Below are positions 34,635-43,848 of a stretch of 48,008 nt of DNA, piece after piece. Source of the stretch: JAVVUJ01 sp964461765 (GTDB taxonomy: Bacteria > Bacillota > Clostridia > Peptostreptococcales > Anaerovoracaceae); contig CAYWVS010000015.1 of the NCBI GenBank assembly GCA_964461765.1, forward strand, positions 1-48,008, read 5' to 3'. The translations under genes were made by a program, and so were the position numbers. Position 1 is the stretch's first letter. Every line of letters starts with the position of its first letter. The notes below the pieces were generated by a model. The model was not told the origin of the DNA and searched no databases. It saw only the letters and a program-made list of their open reading frames with translations.

Positions 34635-35888
34635 CTATTGACTTTTTTCTGATATTGTGACTAAAACCTTTGCCACACGGTTTCCTTCTAAGGCCTCTAC
34701 TGTTACGAATAGATTACCAAAAGTAAAGTTATCTCCATTTTCAGGGATAGTTCCCAATTGCTCCAGAACCCATCCTCCAACGGTACTGGATTCAAAATCA
34801 TCATTTTCAATTTTAAATATTTCAAAGAATTTATCTATATTTAAGCTTCCCACCACTTCATATTGATAATCGTTTAACTTGGTAAACTCTTGAATGTTGG
34901 TCGCTTCATCATGCTCGTCCCAAATTTCTCCAACCAGTTCCTCAAAGATATCCTCTAGGGTAACGATACCTTCCGTACCTCCATATTCATCTGTTACAAT
35001 GGCTATATGGGATTTACTTTGTTGGAGCCTCTTCAAAAGCCTAGATAATTTCATGGTGATGGCTATACGGATAACAGGTCGAATAACCTCTCTCACCGTT
35101 TGATTTCCGTGCATAACTAGTGCATAAAAATCCTTTTCATGCATAACTCCTAAAATATTGTCAATGGTTTCTTCATAAACTGGCAATCGTGAAAAACCGC
35201 TATCTATAAAGAGCTTTACGATTTCTTCCTTTGTTTGGCTCACCTCTACGGATACCAGATCCACACGGGGAGTCATTACATAGCTGGCATCCAAATTATC
35301 AAAGGCTATGGCACTTTTTATGAGCTCTTGTTCGTGAACCTCCAAAGTACCGCCTTCCTGAGCTTCATCCACAATGGTGAGAAGCTCTTCTTCGGTAATG
35401 ATATCTTCGCTCTTTATCTTTAATAAGCCACGTATCAAATCCCTCCATTTCATCAACAAGTAATTAATAGGTGATAAAATGAAAATAAGAAGTTTTAAAA
35501 AAGGGGCTGAGAACATAGCATACTTTTCTGGAAATTCCTTGGCTAAGCTTTTGGGGGTAATCTCCCCAAAAATGAGAACCAATACAGTCATAACCAAAGT
35601 AGCCATTGCCACACCGGAATCACCAAAGTAATCAACGAATAGTACAGTAGCCAGAGAGGCCGCCACGATATTGACAATGTTATTGCCTATGAGAATGGTT
35701 GAAAGAAGTTTATCGTAATCTTCAGAGAGTGAAAATGCCAACATTGCTTTTTTATCACCCTTTATAGCTAAGTTCTTTAATCGAATCTTATTTAAAGCGG
35801 AAAATGCAGTTTCTGACGAAGAAAAATATGCAGAAGCCAATATTAGTAGTGCTAATGCGATTATTAACGTCGATCCGGAACCTTCCAT
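34635..35888 (-). CDS. Hemolysin-family CNNM/CBS-domain membrane protein
   Basis: This 417-residue protein has the CorB/HlyC layout. An N-terminal CNNM domain with about four membrane helices (LIIALALLILASAYFSSSETAF at the start) is followed by two CBS domains (about residues 200-320; MTPRVDLVSV, IAIVTDEYGGTEGIVTLEDI) and a C-terminal CorC/HlyC domain. Such proteins are linked to magnesium or cobalt efflux, and despite the name they are not proven hemolysins. It appears monocistronic and lies in a housekeeping stretch. Confidence 0.92.
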   Translation of the reverse strand: MEGSGSTLIIALALLILASAYFSSSETAFSALNKIRLKNLAIKGDKKAMLAFSLSEDYDKLLSTILIGNNIVNIVAASLATVLFVDYFGDSGVAMATLVMTVLVLIFGEITPKSLAKEFPEKYAMFSAPFLKLLIFILSPINYLLMKWRDLIRGLLKIKSEDIITEEELLTIVDEAQEGGTLEVHEQELIKSAIAFDNLDASYVMTPRVDLVSVEVSQTKEEIVKLFIDSGFSRLPVYEETIDNILGVMHEKDFYALVMHGNQTVREVIRPVIRIAITMKLSRLLKRLQQSKSHIAIVTDEYGGTEGIVTLEDIFEELVGEIWDEHDEATNIQEFTKLNDYQYEVVGSLNIDKFFEIFKIENDDFESSTVGGWVLEQLGTIPENGDNFTFGNLFVTVEALEGNRVAKVLVTISEKSQ

Positions 35889-35978
35889 AGAATCCTTATC
35901 CTCCCAAGTAAATAAAATGTTCTTTCAGTATATAGCAAAAAAAAATGTTTTTCAAGAGAATTTTCAAAATAGAATATG

Positions 35979-36005
35979 GAAGGGGCGGATAATAACCGCC
36001 CCTTC
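35979..36005 (-). terminator. Intrinsic terminator after the PyrK-like gene
   Basis: GAAGGGGCGG and CCGCCCCTTC form a perfect 10-base-pair GC-rich stem with a 7-base ATAATAA loop, about 27 bases past the stop codon. Moderately T-rich sequence follows on the minus strand. Confidence 0.75.
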
Positions 36006-36032
36006 TTATTATTGTGTCCATTTGAGTCATGC

Positions 36033-37004
36033 CTATATAATTTTATCCATGTGGCATTTGCACATTTTTATAACCTCTCCATCTCTGGATGTAACAGCAC
36101 AAGCACCGCAAAGTCCTTCACCACAGCAAATATGAACATTGTTGCTTACACCTATATTTGCCTCAGGTTTTACGGCTTTTGCCAAAGCGCTGAGGGTTTC
36201 CACGTAGTAATCAGATGCTAAAATCATGATTGTATGGTATTTTCCTTCTGCCATCAACCTCTTTAATCGTTCATATGAGGTTGCTTGAGAAAGATTTATA
36301 TATTGAAGTGAGCCCATAGTTTCTACCAAAGTCTCATCCTCTATTAAATATTCTTCTACCAATTCCTTGTCAATTTTCTCAGTATCCACTATAAAGTCAA
36401 TAATGCTTCGATTTTTACCGTAATGAGCAGTATGGATACCGGGAGCAATTCCAATACCTTTGGTTACTATTAAGATTCTTTCCTTTTCCATGCTAGATCC
36501 ATTTTTTCCACCGATGGTTCCTTGTATCCCGTTTCCGTAGGGCCCTCTCAGCAATAGTTTCTCCTCTGCCATCATCAGACCTTTGGTTTTAGTAGAGATA
36601 AGTTTGATGGCCAAATGAATAATTCCCCCTTCGGTATCAGCCTTGGTAATGGATATAGGAGCCATGTATTCATGTTGGAAAACCGGATTTCCCACAAAGA
36701 CATAAGTACCCGGCTTGGTGCACTTCAGCGCAAACCCTCTTCCTACATTTAGTTTAAAGATAATTAAATTATCCTTATATTCTTTTACTTCAATAATGTC
36801 AGCTTCAAAGTTTTTTCTAGCATTATTGATTTTTTTATTTCCTTGAATAAATTCATTATATATACAAACGCCCTTCCAGTTGCACTGAGAGCAATCCTTA
36901 CCTTGCAATCGGCTGCATGTGAGACAATCCCCTGTCATGGCCAGATAGCAAGGACAATGAAGTGTACCTGCATCTATACATTGAAACTCATTTTTTTCAT
37001 TCAT
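36033..37004 (-). CDS. PyrK-like FAD/NAD- and iron-sulfur-binding oxidoreductase with a cysteine-rich head
   Basis: Residues about 70-323 form a ferredoxin-reductase-type FAD/NAD domain like PyrK/SudB, ending in a [2Fe-2S] motif (CCGEGLCGACAVTS with later CKC). Ahead of it is a head of about 45 residues with eight cysteines (CIDAGTLHCPCY, CLTCS, CSQCNWKGVC), which could hold one or two extra iron-sulfur clusters or zinc. That head is not standard for PyrK. No dihydroorotate dehydrogenase or glutamate synthase partner is adjacent. It lies 5 bases after dacF in the same direction, so cotranscription is likely. The electron partner is unknown. Confidence 0.8.
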   Translation of the reverse strand: MNEKNEFQCIDAGTLHCPCYLAMTGDCLTCSRLQGKDCSQCNWKGVCIYNEFIQGNKKINNARKNFEADIIEVKEYKDNLIIFKLNVGRGFALKCTKPGTYVFVGNPVFQHEYMAPISITKADTEGGIIHLAIKLISTKTKGLMMAEEKLLLRGPYGNGIQGTIGGKNGSSMEKERILIVTKGIGIAPGIHTAHYGKNRSIIDFIVDTEKIDKELVEEYLIEDETLVETMGSLQYINLSQATSYERLKRLMAEGKYHTIMILASDYYVETLSALAKAVKPEANIGVSNNVHICCGEGLCGACAVTSRDGEVIKMCKCHMDKII

Positions 37005-37009
37005 AATTT

Positions 37010-38122
37010 TTACGGGCCGATCCTTTCCATATCTTCTAAATAATAAAGGGGCTCGCTGTAAATGTATTCTTTATCCCTGTATACCTTCAGGTAACCTGCT
37101 AAATCCCACCTCTTTACAGGAGCCTCTACTTTTCTAGGTATGCTGTAAACGATGCTTATGTTACTGACTTTTCCCTTTTCTTTGAGAATCTGAACCGTAT
37201 TTTTTGTACCTACTTTGACCGGTTCCCCGTTTCCCCCAGCAACAGAGACGCTATTGAGCGGTTTTTCTTTGGGTGCAATTTTTGTCTCTTCATAATTTGC
37301 AAAGGCATGATCCATTAATGCGTAGGCATCTTTAAACCAATTGGGTGCATTTAGTACAACGCAAATCACTTCAACATTTCCTTTTTTGGCAGAGGCCACC
37401 AGAGTTCTCCCAGCAGTTTTTGTAAATCCAATTTTTATTCCTGTTGCACCTTCATATTGATATACAACTTTATTCTTATTGATAAAAATATTATTGAGTC
37501 CTTCACCTCGTTGTGCCTTCCAGGTTTTCTCTTTGGCTATTTCCCGAAATTCTTCATATTTCATAGCTTCCCGTGCAATTATAGCCATATCTGAAGCTGT
37601 GACATAGTGATTTTCATCATGAAGACCGCTGGGGTTCATAAAGTTGCTGGAAGTCGCTCCGATTTCTTTTGCCTTTTCATTCATTAAGCCTACAAATTGC
37701 TCCGTACTACCACCTAATTCCTCTGCCAAAGCCACAGCCGCGTCGTTTCCGGATCGCAGCATAAGTCCGTATAAAAGATCCTTAACAGATATTTTCTCAT
37801 TTGCAGCTAAATATAAGGAGGATCCTTCAATTCCTACTGCAGAGGGTGTTATCTCGATGATTTTTTCAATATCCTCTCCCTCACTGCATAGTTCAATGGC
37901 TACCAGTGCGGTCAAAATCTTCGTAATGCTAGCCGGATAAGACTTTTTATCTTGGTTTTTTCCATACAATATTTCACCCGAAACAGCATCTATCAATATT
38001 GCAGATTGCGCCGAAACTTGGGGCCAAGGTTTGGGCTTTGAGACACGAGCATCCACAATGTTGTAGAGGCCTAGGCATATAAATATGGCTAATAACAAGA
38101 CAATAATAATTCTCTTCATCAT
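37010..38122 (-). CDS. dacF: D-alanyl-D-alanine carboxypeptidase (DacF/penicillin-binding protein 5 type)
   Basis: A signal sequence (IIIVLLLAIFICLGLYN) precedes a serine peptidase S11 domain with the active SxxK in ASITK, the SxN motif in RSGND and the KTG-like box in KIGFTKTAG. Family members trim the terminal D-Ala from peptidoglycan. It has 370 residues, with a beta-rich C-terminal domain and no clear amphipathic anchor. The start has two consecutive ATG codons, and the ribosome site AAGGAGT is 6-7 bases before the first. That site can pair with an anti-ribosome-site in the leader (separate entry). Confidence 0.92.
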   Translation of the reverse strand: MMKRIIIVLLLAIFICLGLYNIVDARVSKPKPWPQVSAQSAILIDAVSGEILYGKNQDKKSYPASITKILTALVAIELCSEGEDIEKIIEITPSAVGIEGSSLYLAANEKISVKDLLYGLMLRSGNDAAVALAEELGGSTEQFVGLMNEKAKEIGATSSNFMNPSGLHDENHYVTASDMAIIAREAMKYEEFREIAKEKTWKAQRGEGLNNIFINKNKVVYQYEGATGIKIGFTKTAGRTLVASAKKGNVEVICVVLNAPNWFKDAYALMDHAFANYEETKIAPKEKPLNSVSVAGGNGEPVKVGTKNTVQILKEKGKVSNISIVYSIPRKVEAPVKRWDLAGYLKVYRDKEYIYSEPLYYLEDMERIGP

Positions 38123-38127
38123 AAAAA

Positions 38128-38166
38128 AACTCCTTACGAAACATAATATTATTTCTGCAAGGAGTT
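38128..38166 (-). promoter_or_regulatory. Leader hairpin that can hide the dacF ribosome binding site
   Basis: In the minus-strand RNA, AACTCCTT (38166-38159) can pair with the ribosome site AAGGAGTT (38135-38128). An inner GAAA/TTTC pair sits inside the loop. The structure would sequester the dacF ribosome site and could act as a thermosensor or simply slow translation. Function is inferred from pairing alone. Confidence 0.45.
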
Positions 38167-38293
38167 ATTCTAAATTTTTAAATGAGTTTAATAATTTTTT
38201 AGTTTCATCTAAATACTTTTCTTAATTTAGTATCAATCAAAAAACTAATATTTTCACAAAAGATCTTTATTTTAATTGAATTTAGAAAAATAT

Positions 38294-38890
38294 TTATGGT
38301 TTAATGAAATCTATAGAAATTTGTTCTAAATCCAATTGATCCGGGTCTTCCTCTAAATGAATGGCACGGTCGATATCCTCTATATCCGGTAAATCCTTCA
38401 GATCCTTAAACCCGAAGTTTTTCAAGAAAAAATCCGTCGTACCGTAAAGTATAGGTCTGCCGATTCCGGAGGAGCGTCCCTTGTCCTCTATGAGATTTTT
38501 CCTTGCCAGCCCCTCAATAACCCTCTCACATTTGATACCTCGTATGCTCTCTATTTCTCCCTTTGTAACGGGTTGCTTGTAAGCAATGATGGCCAGAACC
38601 TCTAATGCGGACTGGGAAAGCTTTTTTTCTTTCACCGGGTTACAAAGCCGCTCTACATATTCGCTGTTCTCTATGTTGGTGACAAACTGAAACTTTTTAT
38701 CAACTTCTCTGATTACAATGCCTCGTGCTTCCTCTGCATATTCCCTTTGCAATTCTTTGAAGCAATCATAAGCATCCTTCCAGTTCATATTAAATATTTC
38801 TGCTACCACCTTCACATCCAAAGGCTCTCCCCAAACAAAAAGCATGGACTCAAAAGCAGACTTAATGGTTTTTTTGCTCGGCATCTTCAT
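38294..38890 (-). CDS. scpB: Segregation and condensation protein B
   Basis: This 198-residue protein carries two winged-helix domains (MLFVWGEPLDVKVVAEIF and QSALEVLAIIAYKQPVTKGEIE). The conserved IIAYKQPVTK block is a ScpB hallmark. It forms the SMC-ScpA-ScpB condensin that compacts and segregates chromosomes. It overlaps scpA by 29 bases, which shows translational coupling. An acidic tail (EEDPDQLDLEQ) ends the protein. Confidence 0.95.
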   Translation of the reverse strand: MKMPSKKTIKSAFESMLFVWGEPLDVKVVAEIFNMNWKDAYDCFKELQREYAEEARGIVIREVDKKFQFVTNIENSEYVERLCNPVKEKKLSQSALEVLAIIAYKQPVTKGEIESIRGIKCERVIEGLARKNLIEDKGRSSGIGRPILYGTTDFFLKNFGFKDLKDLPDIEDIDRAIHLEEDPDQLDLEQISIDFIKP

Positions 38891-39626
38891 CCTCCTCTAC
38901 CAGGCTTACGCTTATTTCTCCAAAGTTGGTCACTTGCTTTACTCGGACACTCTTTTGTCTAATCATTTCCAACAAGGATACAAAAGTCAGAACAACATCA
39001 TAACGCTTACTTTCGGGATGCAAAAGTTCCCTGAAGGATAATTTTCTTACAAGCTTTTCAGTAAAAAAGTTTTTAATTTGTTTGATTTTGGATTCAATAG
39101 TTTGTTTTTGTCTTTCCACTTGGGCAAAAGTTTTTTGAATTTGTTCTACCTTTTTCTTTTTATTTACAAAGAGCAAAAATGCTTTTACAAATTGGTCTAA
39201 ATCCAACTGTAGGTAGGGATCCTTTTCTTCTATGAATTGAGAGATGTCCTCCTTTGGCTTTTCAAAGATTCTAAAACTCAAAGCCTCTCTTTGCTCCAAC
39301 ATTTGAGAAATACTTTTATATTTTTTGTACTCCAATAGCCGTTCTACCAATTCAGATCTGGGATCCTCCTCCGGTGAGATTTCCCCATCGGTTTTCATCC
39401 TCGGTAAAAGCATCTTTGATTTTATTTCAATAAGAGCAGCTGCCAAAACCATAAATTCACCGCCAACAGTCACATCCATCTGCTCCATTTGCTTCAGATA
39501 GTCTAAGTATTGCCTCGTAATCTCCGAAACTTGAATGTCATAAATATTCATCCTAGCATTTTCAATTAAGTAAACCAAAAGGTCGAAAGGACCTTCAAAG
39601 ATATCTAATTTCACTTTATAGGTCAT
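38862..39626 (-). CDS. scpA: Segregation and condensation protein A
   Basis: This 254-residue kleisin subunit of bacterial condensin has the N-terminal signature YKVKLDIFEGPFDLLVYLI, and a C-terminal winged helix ends in an acidic stretch. It bridges SMC heads and binds ScpB. The gene overlaps scpB and follows the EamA gene by about 10 bases, so a run of genes from plsC to scpB may be read together. Confidence 0.95.
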   Translation of the reverse strand: MTYKVKLDIFEGPFDLLVYLIENARMNIYDIQVSEITRQYLDYLKQMEQMDVTVGGEFMVLAAALIEIKSKMLLPRMKTDGEISPEEDPRSELVERLLEYKKYKSISQMLEQREALSFRIFEKPKEDISQFIEEKDPYLQLDLDQFVKAFLLFVNKKKKVEQIQKTFAQVERQKQTIESKIKQIKNFFTEKLVRKLSFRELLHPESKRYDVVLTFVSLLEMIRQKSVRVKQVTNFGEISVSLVEEDEDAEQKNH

Positions 39627-39635
39627 AATTTCCCC

Positions 39636-40613
39636 TTATTCTTCATCCCCGCTTTTGCCACTATTTTCATGAGAAATATTCTGATGGCTTTCCCGGTTGT
39701 TTTCACAAGTGGCATCCAAGCTACTTTCCGAATCACTTTCATGCTTAGTATAATATACCAATCCACAAATTACAATAGCCCCTCCCACAAGTTGCCAAAT
39801 CGTAGGTATTTCTTTAAAGATAAAAATAGCTAAAATCGTTGCAATTACCGCTTCACCATTTTCCCAAGTGGCGATATATAAAGCTTCTACGTGAGCTAGT
39901 AACCAGTTAAAAATTGCGTGGGTTCCAATCTGGCAAACCATAGACATGGCAAAAATCCAGCCGTAATCCGAATGAGTATAACCCGTAAATGGTGTTTTTG
40001 TCATTATCATACCTAACCCAAAAATGATCCAAGCAACGGAGAAAACAATTAAGACATAAACGGATGCGTTAATATCTTTTCTGGCTTTCTGACCTACTAA
40101 AAAATATAGAGCCATAAAGATTGCAGCACAGACTGCAAATAAGTCTCCAATAATCGCTTCTCTTGAAAAACTATAGTCTCCCCCTGAGATAACAGCGGCA
40201 CCTGCAAAGGCAATCAGAACACCGGCTACCGCTTTTTTATTGGTTTTCTCCTTAAAAATTAAAGTGTTGACTAGTAAAATAACCATGGGATGAGTCAGTG
40301 CTAAAACAGCTGCACTTGCTACAGAAGTTAATTTTAAGGATGAAAACCAAGAGAAAAAATGGCATGCCAAGAAAGCTCCCGCTAAAAAGCAAAAAAATAA
40401 TTGTTTTTTTGTAATTTTAAATAATGCCTCTCTGTGCCATAAAAGGGTAATTAATAGAAAAAATGGCATTGCAAATGCAAGCCTGTAAAACCCGATAACC
40501 ATGGATGGAGCCTCGATGAATTTTGTGAAAATGGACGACGTTGAACCCGTAATAATCGTAAAAAAAACAATTTTCTTTGCATTTCGTTCAAAGATGTTTA
40601 ATTCTTTTGGCAT
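39636..40613 (-). CDS. EamA/DMT family transporter
   Basis: This 325-residue membrane protein has ten hydrophobic segments in two EamA repeats (IVFFTIITGSTSSIFTKF at the start, IPTIWQLVGGAIVICGLVYY at the end). An acidic, serine-rich tail of about 35 residues (HESDSESSLDATC onward) is unusual for the family. The gene overlaps its upstream EamA paralogue by 16 bases. The two may work as a pair, but the substrate is unknown. Confidence 0.88.
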   Translation of the reverse strand: MPKELNIFERNAKKIVFFTIITGSTSSIFTKFIEAPSMVIGFYRLAFAMPFFLLITLLWHREALFKITKKQLFFCFLAGAFLACHFFSWFSSLKLTSVASAAVLALTHPMVILLVNTLIFKEKTNKKAVAGVLIAFAGAAVISGGDYSFSREAIIGDLFAVCAAIFMALYFLVGQKARKDINASVYVLIVFSVAWIIFGLGMIMTKTPFTGYTHSDYGWIFAMSMVCQIGTHAIFNWLLAHVEALYIATWENGEAVIATILAIFIFKEIPTIWQLVGGAIVICGLVYYTKHESDSESSLDATCENNRESHQNISHENSGKSGDEE

Positions 40614-41518
40614 ATGTATACTCCCAATACGATTAAGATAGCTGTAAATATTTTAATAGGTTGCAATTCCTCTCCCAGTATCATGGTAGCCAAAACCATT
40701 GAAAAAAATGGTACTAAGTTTATGAAAATATTTGTTTTACCAGGTCCTATCTCTCGGATTGAAATTTGTTGTACTAAATACCCTATGACGGATGCAAAGA
40801 TACTCATATAGAGGACTGCTCCCAAAGCCTCTATAGGTGCTTTGGGTAAAAACTCCCCAGGCTTTTCCCATAGGGAAAAGGGAATAATGAGTATGGTACA
40901 TACGAGGAAGCTGTAAAATGTAAGAGCCATGGGAGGAAGATGTCCTCCCTTTCGCTTGCTGACTACTGAATAAATTGCCCAAGAAACCACCGCTAACACC
41001 ATAATTAAGTCTCCTCTATTAAAGGACAAGTCTTTCACCACGTTAAAGTCTGCTCCTGTAATGGTTAAAATTACACCGAAAAAAGAAATGATGATGCCTA
41101 ATATTTGAAGAGCCTTGGCTCTTTGCTTCAACAAGAAAAATGACAATATTATGGTGATCATTGGATTGGTTGCTGCAATGATAGAGGAGTTGATGGCCGT
41201 GGTAAATTGCAATGCTTTAAAAAACAAGATATGATATCCCATCATGCCTATGATTCCGGTAAACAAAAAAAGGGGAACATCTTTTTTGGTAAGCCGATAA
41301 TCATAACGGCCTTTGGATTTATTATATTGAATGACCCCATATAGAATCACGGTAGCAAAAATAAACCGCAGAAAGGTCAGGGTAAAAGGTGGGATATATG
41401 GTACGGAATACTTGCCTGCTATGAAGGCTCCCGACCAAAATAATGCTGCAAACACCATCAATATGTATATTCGTTTTGAATTTAATTTTTCCATTTGTTT
41501 TATATTAGCCGATTCCAT
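40598..41518 (-). CDS. EamA/DMT family transporter (paralogue)
   Basis: This ten-helix EamA protein of about 300 residues lies directly before, and overlaps, the second EamA gene. The frame opens at 41518, inside plsC. An ATG eight codons later (MEKLNSKRIYILMV) is an alternative start. Motifs LRFIFATVILYGV and AATNPMITIILSFFLL mark the first repeat. The plsC overlap of 14 bases implies translational coupling. Confidence 0.86.
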   Translation of the reverse strand: MESANIKQMEKLNSKRIYILMVFAALFWSGAFIAGKYSVPYIPPFTLTFLRFIFATVILYGVIQYNKSKGRYDYRLTKKDVPLFLFTGIIGMMGYHILFFKALQFTTAINSSIIAATNPMITIILSFFLLKQRAKALQILGIIISFFGVILTITGADFNVVKDLSFNRGDLIMVLAVVSWAIYSVVSKRKGGHLPPMALTFYSFLVCTILIIPFSLWEKPGEFLPKAPIEALGAVLYMSIFASVIGYLVQQISIREIGPGKTNIFINLVPFFSMVLATMILGEELQPIKIFTAILIVLGVYICQKN

Positions 41519-42251
41519 TTTCCATCCTTTGCAATTCCTCTAGCTTCTGTCTTATAATTTTTTCTACATCTTCTGCCAATCCATTGGCCCTTTGCTTTTC
41601 CATATCCTTAGTTTGAATCGGCTCATGAACATAAACATCCACCCTGCAAGGACAAAAGTAACCATTTTCTTCAAAAGCCTTGTAGGTACCACTGATGGTA
41701 ACGGGTACCACAGGTACACCTGGCTTTGTGGCCAACCGCAAGCTCCCTTTTTTAAAATGATCCATCTCTGCACATTTACTTCTTCTACCCTCAGGAAAAA
41801 TTCCCATAGAAAATCCTAAATTTAAATATTCAATGCCAGTGTCGATTACCTTTACAGCGCCTCTGGCGTCATTATGATCAATAAAAACACTTCTGACGGA
41901 ATAAATAAATTTGCCATAAAAGGGCAGCTTAGTTAAGCTTTTTTTTGCGATGAATCCCACCTGCCTATTTAATGCAGCGGTAAACACCGCCAAATCCACA
42001 TAACTTTGATGGTTTGCTACAAATAGGCACGGTTCTTTGGGGATTCTTTCCCCACCCTCCACATGCAAGTCAATGCCGCATTTTTTTACCATCTTACTGC
42101 CCCATTTGTGTTGCATGCGGGCGATGGCATCAATTTCTTTTTCAATTTCCCCATTGGCTCTATATTTCTTCACAGAAAAATACAGCTTTGCAATGGTCAA
42201 AAGCTGAAGGTACATCCATATAGCTGTGGGAATATTTTTTAAGATTTTCAC
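41505..42251 (-). CDS. plsC: 1-acyl-sn-glycerol-3-phosphate acyltransferase
   Basis: This 248-residue acyltransferase has the HxxxxD motif as NHQSYVD and the glycerol-phosphate site as FPEGRRS. A hydrophobic N-terminal segment (IPTAIWMYLQLLTIAKLYF) anchors it in the membrane. It adds the second acyl chain in phosphatidic acid synthesis. It is the first gene of a run that continues into the EamA genes and scpAB. Confidence 0.92.
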   Translation of the reverse strand: MKILKNIPTAIWMYLQLLTIAKLYFSVKKYRANGEIEKEIDAIARMQHKWGSKMVKKCGIDLHVEGGERIPKEPCLFVANHQSYVDLAVFTAALNRQVGFIAKKSLTKLPFYGKFIYSVRSVFIDHNDARGAVKVIDTGIEYLNLGFSMGIFPEGRRSKCAEMDHFKKGSLRLATKPGVPVVPVTISGTYKAFEENGYFCPCRVDVYVHEPIQTKDMEKQRANGLAEDVEKIIRQKLEELQRMENGIG

Positions 42252-42391
42252 TATATCACCTGACTTTTATAAATTTTAAAGATTTATATTTGGTTTAATT
42301 GTTTCATATTTAATGAAATTGAACAAGTAAATTTAATTTTTAAAAACATTAAAATTAAAACACATTTTCACTTTTAACTTTTTCTTTAGAA

Positions 42392-42419
42392 AAAGTGGCC
42401 GACAACCGTCAGCCACTTT
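42392..42419 (-). terminator. Intrinsic terminator of the TrpB2 gene
   Basis: On the minus strand AAAGTGGC-T-GAC pairs with GTC-G-GCCACTTT around a GGTT loop, followed by TTCT. It begins 7 bases past the stop codon. Confidence 0.8.
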
Positions 42420-42425
42420 AGTTTA

Positions 42426-43802
42426 CTATAGTTTTGGTAAAGCTTCAATGCTTTTTTTCAAATCTTCGTCTGTAGGAATATAATCCTCCATAGTGCCGTT
42501 ATTAAAGGAATCGTAAGCAGTCATATCGAAGAATCCCGTACCCGTAAGACCGAAAAGAATGGTTTTCTCTTCTCCTGTTTCCTTGCACTTCAGGGCTTCT
42601 TGTACTGCTCCGTAAATGGCATGTGCAGATTCCGGTGCAGGAAGGATGGTTTCATTCTTTGCAAAGAGTACTGCCGCTTCAAATACTTTGGTCTGCCCTA
42701 CGGAAATGGCCTTCATATATCCATCATGGTACAATTTTGAAACGATGGGCGACATACCGTGATACCTGAGACCTCCTGCATGGTTGGAGGATGGTTTAAA
42801 AGTACATCCCAGAGTGTACATTTTCGCCATAGGGGTGATTTTTCCTGTATCGCAGAAGTCATAGGCATAAACACCTCGAGTCAAGGATGGACAGGATGCA
42901 GGCTCAACGGCAATGATTTCAGGATTTTTCTTTCCTGTGATCTTATCCCTCATAAACGGTGCAATCAGACCCCCTAAATTAGATCCGCCGCCGGCACATC
43001 CAATGACGATGTCTGGATATTCTCCCAAAAGCTCCATGGCCTTCTCCGCCTCTAAGCCTATGATAGACTGGTGCAACAGCACTTGGTTGAGTACGGAACC
43101 TAACACATATTTGCATCCTTCCGTAGTAACCGCTTTTTCCACTGCCTCGGAAATGGCACATCCCAAGCTTCCTGAGTTATTGGGATCTTGTTCTAATATT
43201 GCTCTTCCTGCATTGGTGGTATCGGTGGGGCTTGCCAAAACATGCCCTCCAAAGGTTTCCATGATGGTCTTTCTAAAGGGTTTTTGTTGAAAGGAAACCT
43301 TCACCATGTAGATGGTTAAGTCGATTCCAAAATAGGAGCAAGCTTCAGATAACGCCGTTCCCCATTGTCCTGCCCCTGTCTCCGTAGTCAGTTTCTTAAG
43401 TCCCTGCTCTTTGGCATAATAAGCCTGTGCAATGGCTGAATTTAGCTTATGGCTTCCGGAAGTATTGTTTCCTTCAAACTTATAATAAATTTTTGCAGGA
43501 GTCCCTAAGGCTTTCTCCAAGCTATAGGCTCTACACAAGGGGGATGGTCTGTATATTTTATACATTTCTTGAATTTCTTCAGGAATATCTATATATGTGT
43601 TTACATCATCCATCTCCTGCTTAGCAAGCTCTTCACAAAATACAGGATATAGATCCTCCATCTTTGCCGGTTGGCCGGTATTGGGGATGATCAGAGGTTC
43701 AGGCTTCTCTTTCATGTCTGCCCGTAGGTTATACCATGCTTTTGGCATCTGATCCTCGGTTAAATAAAGTCTGTGGGGTACCTTTCTTTTTTCTGTGCCC
43801 AT
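42426..43802 (-). CDS. Tryptophan synthase beta chain, TrpB2 type
   Basis: This PLP enzyme of about 458 residues is in the longer TrpB2 subgroup. The PLP lysine is in NNTSGSHKLNSA and the phosphate loop is CAGGGSNLGG. The frame opens at 43820, but the ATG at 43802 is preferred because GAAGGAGG precedes it by 7 bases. There is no trpA, so it probably makes tryptophan from free indole and serine. A tryptophan-specific T-box in the leader strongly supports a tryptophan-related job. It is monocistronic, ending at an intrinsic terminator. Confidence 0.92.
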   Translation of the reverse strand: MGTEKRKVPHRLYLTEDQMPKAWYNLRADMKEKPEPLIIPNTGQPAKMEDLYPVFCEELAKQEMDDVNTYIDIPEEIQEMYKIYRPSPLCRAYSLEKALGTPAKIYYKFEGNNTSGSHKLNSAIAQAYYAKEQGLKKLTTETGAGQWGTALSEACSYFGIDLTIYMVKVSFQQKPFRKTIMETFGGHVLASPTDTTNAGRAILEQDPNNSGSLGCAISEAVEKAVTTEGCKYVLGSVLNQVLLHQSIIGLEAEKAMELLGEYPDIVIGCAGGGSNLGGLIAPFMRDKITGKKNPEIIAVEPASCPSLTRGVYAYDFCDTGKITPMAKMYTLGCTFKPSSNHAGGLRYHGMSPIVSKLYHDGYMKAISVGQTKVFEAAVLFAKNETILPAPESAHAIYGAVQEALKCKETGEEKTILFGLTGTGFFDMTAYDSFNNGTMEDYIPTDEDLKKSIEALPKL

Positions 43803-43848
43803 GTTTTTTTCCTCCTTCATTTCTTACTACGTCTTCAGGATGCAAAAA

